Positions 24,788 to 25,863 of a stretch of 25,863 nucleotides of DNA are shown here, piece after piece. The DNA comes from DATKKX01 sp035542775 (lineage in GTDB: Bacteria > Planctomycetota > Phycisphaerae > UBA1845 > UTPLA1). The DNA lies in assembly GCA_035542775.1 (NCBI GenBank), contig DATKKX010000191.1, forward strand, positions 1 through 25,863, read 5' to 3'. The position numbers were made by a program, and so were the translations under genes. Numbering within the stretch: the stretch's first letter is position 1; every line of letters starts with the position of its first letter. The notes beneath the pieces were generated by a model. That model had not been told where the DNA came from. It made no database searches and saw only the letters and a program-made list of their open reading frames with translations.

Positions 24788-24808
24788 AGTTGTCAGTTCT
24801 CAGTTCCT
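24788..24808. repeat. Three heptamer repeats
   Basis: AGTTGTC, AGTTCTC and AGTTCCT run in tandem with a 7-bp period in the non-coding stretch before the Gp27-like gene. On the other strand the unit reads GAACTGA. They resemble short heptameric tandem repeats of intergenic DNA. No function is implied. Confidence 0.5.
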
Positions 24809-24916
24809 GGTTATCAGCCATTTGAACAAGCCTTCAGCGGCCGGACTTTGGAGCGGGCCCTCAGCGCCGGACCACAGCGGCGACGAGGGCGCGGAGCGCG
24901 AGCATCCGGCGTGGCA

Positions 24917-24945
24917 TTGACAGACTATTCTTTTCCAAGTATACC
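24917..24945 (+). promoter_or_regulatory. Sigma70-like promoter, rightward
   Basis: A perfect TTGACA (24917-24922), a 17-base spacer and TATACC (24940-24945) point rightward. Transcription would start near 24951-24953 and reach the gene at 25481 after a ~530-base leader, or make a small RNA. The -10 box overlaps that of a leftward promoter. Confidence 0.45.
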
Positions 24946-24966
24946 TAACAAAAAGCGAACAGTCAA
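24938..24966 (-). promoter_or_regulatory. Sigma70-like promoter, leftward, towards the Gp27-like gene
   Basis: On the minus strand TTGACT (24961-24966), a 17-base spacer and TATACT (24938-24943) each match consensus at five of six positions. Transcription would begin near 24931 and give a leader of about 330 bases before the start at 24600, passing through the heptamers and phased repeats. It is a good candidate for the Gp27-like gene promoter. Confidence 0.5.
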
Positions 24967-25480
24967 CTGAAAAGCCAAGAAAACGGTCAGCGATCAGCCG
25001 CCATGCACGCCGGAACAGGGACAATTCACACATGCCGGGTCGCTTACGCCGGTTTTCCGGATTTGGGAGCCAGCGCAACCGCGTGGCCCGTTCTCCGGTT
25101 TTGGGCCAAGGGGCGAGATCGTGCGAGGGCGGAACCCGGCTTCGGTGCCCTTCCATGTGCAGGCTTGCTCTCCGCGCCGCGTTCTTCGGATCGCTGGGTT
25201 TTGGGGGCGAAGAATGAGGTTTCGACAGCGTAAGCAGGCTTGCCGGCAACGCGCATGGCGGCACGTTCGTCACAAAATGGAGCGTATGTGTGTACAATGG
25301 GTACATCTGTTTCGCATGCATTAAAGACGAGCAACGCTCTGTAACGCCTAGGTGGCGTAGCACAGGATGCAATCGTCTTCCATGGGAGTCGACGCATCGA
25401 CGTCCTGAGGCGGCGAGTAATTCTGGCGGCTCGAACACAGGAAACGAGCAGGTGCCACCAGGAGCAGCGGAGCCAGGGCC
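24967..25480. other. Long non-coding stretch before the last gene
   Basis: Apart from the paired promoters to its left and one doubtful small ORF at its end, these 514 bases show no gene with a ribosome-binding site or recognisable motif. TACAAT at 25293-25298 resembles a -10 box but lacks a good -35 box. The leader of the rightward promoter would cross this region. Confidence 0.4.
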
Positions 25481-25484
25481 ATGA
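25290..25484 (+). CDS. Doubtful small ORF overlapping the next gene by ATGA
   Basis: A 64-codon frame with a GTG start ends in a TGA that overlaps the ATG of the following gene. It carries one CxxC pair (YICFACIKDEQRS) early on. Codon third positions are not strongly GC-biased, and no ribosome-binding site is clear. It may be a small real protein coupled to the next gene, or chance. Confidence 0.2.
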   Translation: MYNGYICFACIKDEQRSVTPRWRSTGCNRLPWESTHRRPEAASNSGGSNTGNEQVPPGAAEPGP

Positions 25485-25863
25485 CAAAAGCCGAGATGGA
25501 GGCTCACCGCGCACAGTACTATGAACTGATTGCCAAGGCGCGGGCTGCGCGACAGGACGGACGATACCGCGAGGCTGTCGAGCTGGCGATGTCGTCGTGG
25601 GAGTACGTCGACGGCATGATGCAGTACGAGCGCAAGTACGAAGACAAGGAGTTCAACAGCGTCGAGGGTATAGACGTCGTGCTCAAGTATGCGCCACTGC
25701 TGTTTGATCTCGACAGTCTCAACAGACTCGAAGACCTGTTGAAGGATCGACGGCGCATCGAGCGGGACACATCGGCGGACATGGGCGATAAGCTTGCCAA
25801 AGCCACGGCGATGATGTGGGAGGCTCGCCGCATGTGGAACTACCTGGAGCGAGAACCGGGGTC
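25481..25863 (+). CDS. Hypothetical helical protein, 3' end outside the window
   Basis: The frame runs from ATG 25481 to the window edge without a stop (127 complete codons). CGGAGC 8 bases upstream serves as ribosome-binding site. The visible part begins MTKAEMEAHRAQYYELIA and continues as charged, amphipathic helices, with AVELAMSSWEYVDGMMQYERKYED near residues 32-55 and YAPLLFDLDSLNRLEDLLK near 70-90, suggesting a helical-repeat or coiled-coil protein without signal peptide. Coding is supported by the long open frame, the ribosome-binding site and consistent protein character. I do not recognise a family with confidence. Confidence 0.8.
   Translation, partial: MTKAEMEAHRAQYYELIAKARAARQDGRYREAVELAMSSWEYVDGMMQYERKYEDKEFNSVEGIDVVLKYAPLLFDLDSLNRLEDLLKDRRRIERDTSADMGDKLAKATAMMWEARRMWNYLEREPG

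Noticed and set aside
24800..25507. 235-residue minus-strand frame in the right-hand non-coding region
   Set aside because: It crosses the paired promoters, has no motifs, and its composition is typical of random GC-rich DNA; the plus-strand gene from 25481 opposes its start.
25519..25833. Minus-strand frame opposite the last gene
   Set aside because: Serine-rich antisense shadow of the plus-strand frame, which has a ribosome-binding site and runs open to the window edge.

Overview
This 25.9 kb, GC-rich window most likely comes from a member of the Planctomycetota. The evidence is the combination of a PEP-CTERM secreted protein, a dockerin-like EF-hand pair inside a giant cysteine-rich secreted protein, a SprA-related protein, integrase tails of a type I associate with planctomycetes, and very large multiheme cytochromes. 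No taxonomic marker gene is present, so this is an inference.

Layout. 1-3.3 kb (minus): a CstA carbon-starvation transporter and a membrane family-2 glycosyltransferase. 3.45-3.9 kb: tRNA-Pro(GGG) overlapped antisense by the decayed 3' end of a probable tyrosine integrase, then a strong hairpin. 3.9-7.5 kb (minus): a 1181-residue secreted Cys-rich protein with four copies of a ~90-residue module, a dockerin-like domain, two ~165-residue domains and related modules at both ends. 7.5-8.9 kb: mostly non-coding, with one small conserved-looking ORF and a second integrase-tail-like remnant. 8.9-9.7 kb (plus): a SprA-related protein with an HExxH motif.

10.0-16.2 kb (minus) is the centrepiece: a tightly packed four-gene operon for a membrane redox complex. 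In transcription order it encodes a NarI-like di-heme b cytochrome, a HybA/HmcB-like protein with four [4Fe-4S] clusters, an NrfD/HybB-like quinone-interacting protein fused through an extra membrane helix to a hexaheme c-type domain, and a membrane-anchored cytochrome with 23 CXXCH motifs. The set resembles the Hmc/Tmc-type transmembrane complexes, carrying electrons between the quinone pool and periplasmic c-type hemes. The gene content differs from the textbook complexes, and donor and acceptor are unknown.

16.6-19.4 kb (plus): a WXXGXW-type lipoprotein, then a lipoprotein phosphodiesterase of the alkaline phosphatase superfamily coupled by an ATGA overlap to acpS. 19.4-24.6 kb (minus): a PEP-CTERM protein, a PMT-like membrane protein, a secreted protein of unknown function and a Mu Gp27-like protein. 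24.6-25.5 kb is a long non-coding stretch with 10-bp phased repeats and a pair of oppositely oriented sigma70-like promoters sharing one -10 region. The last gene (plus, from 25481) runs off the window.

For a second look, the best candidates are the redox operon, the tRNA/integrase scar and the shared-minus-10 promoter. All family assignments were made by eye; no searches were run.
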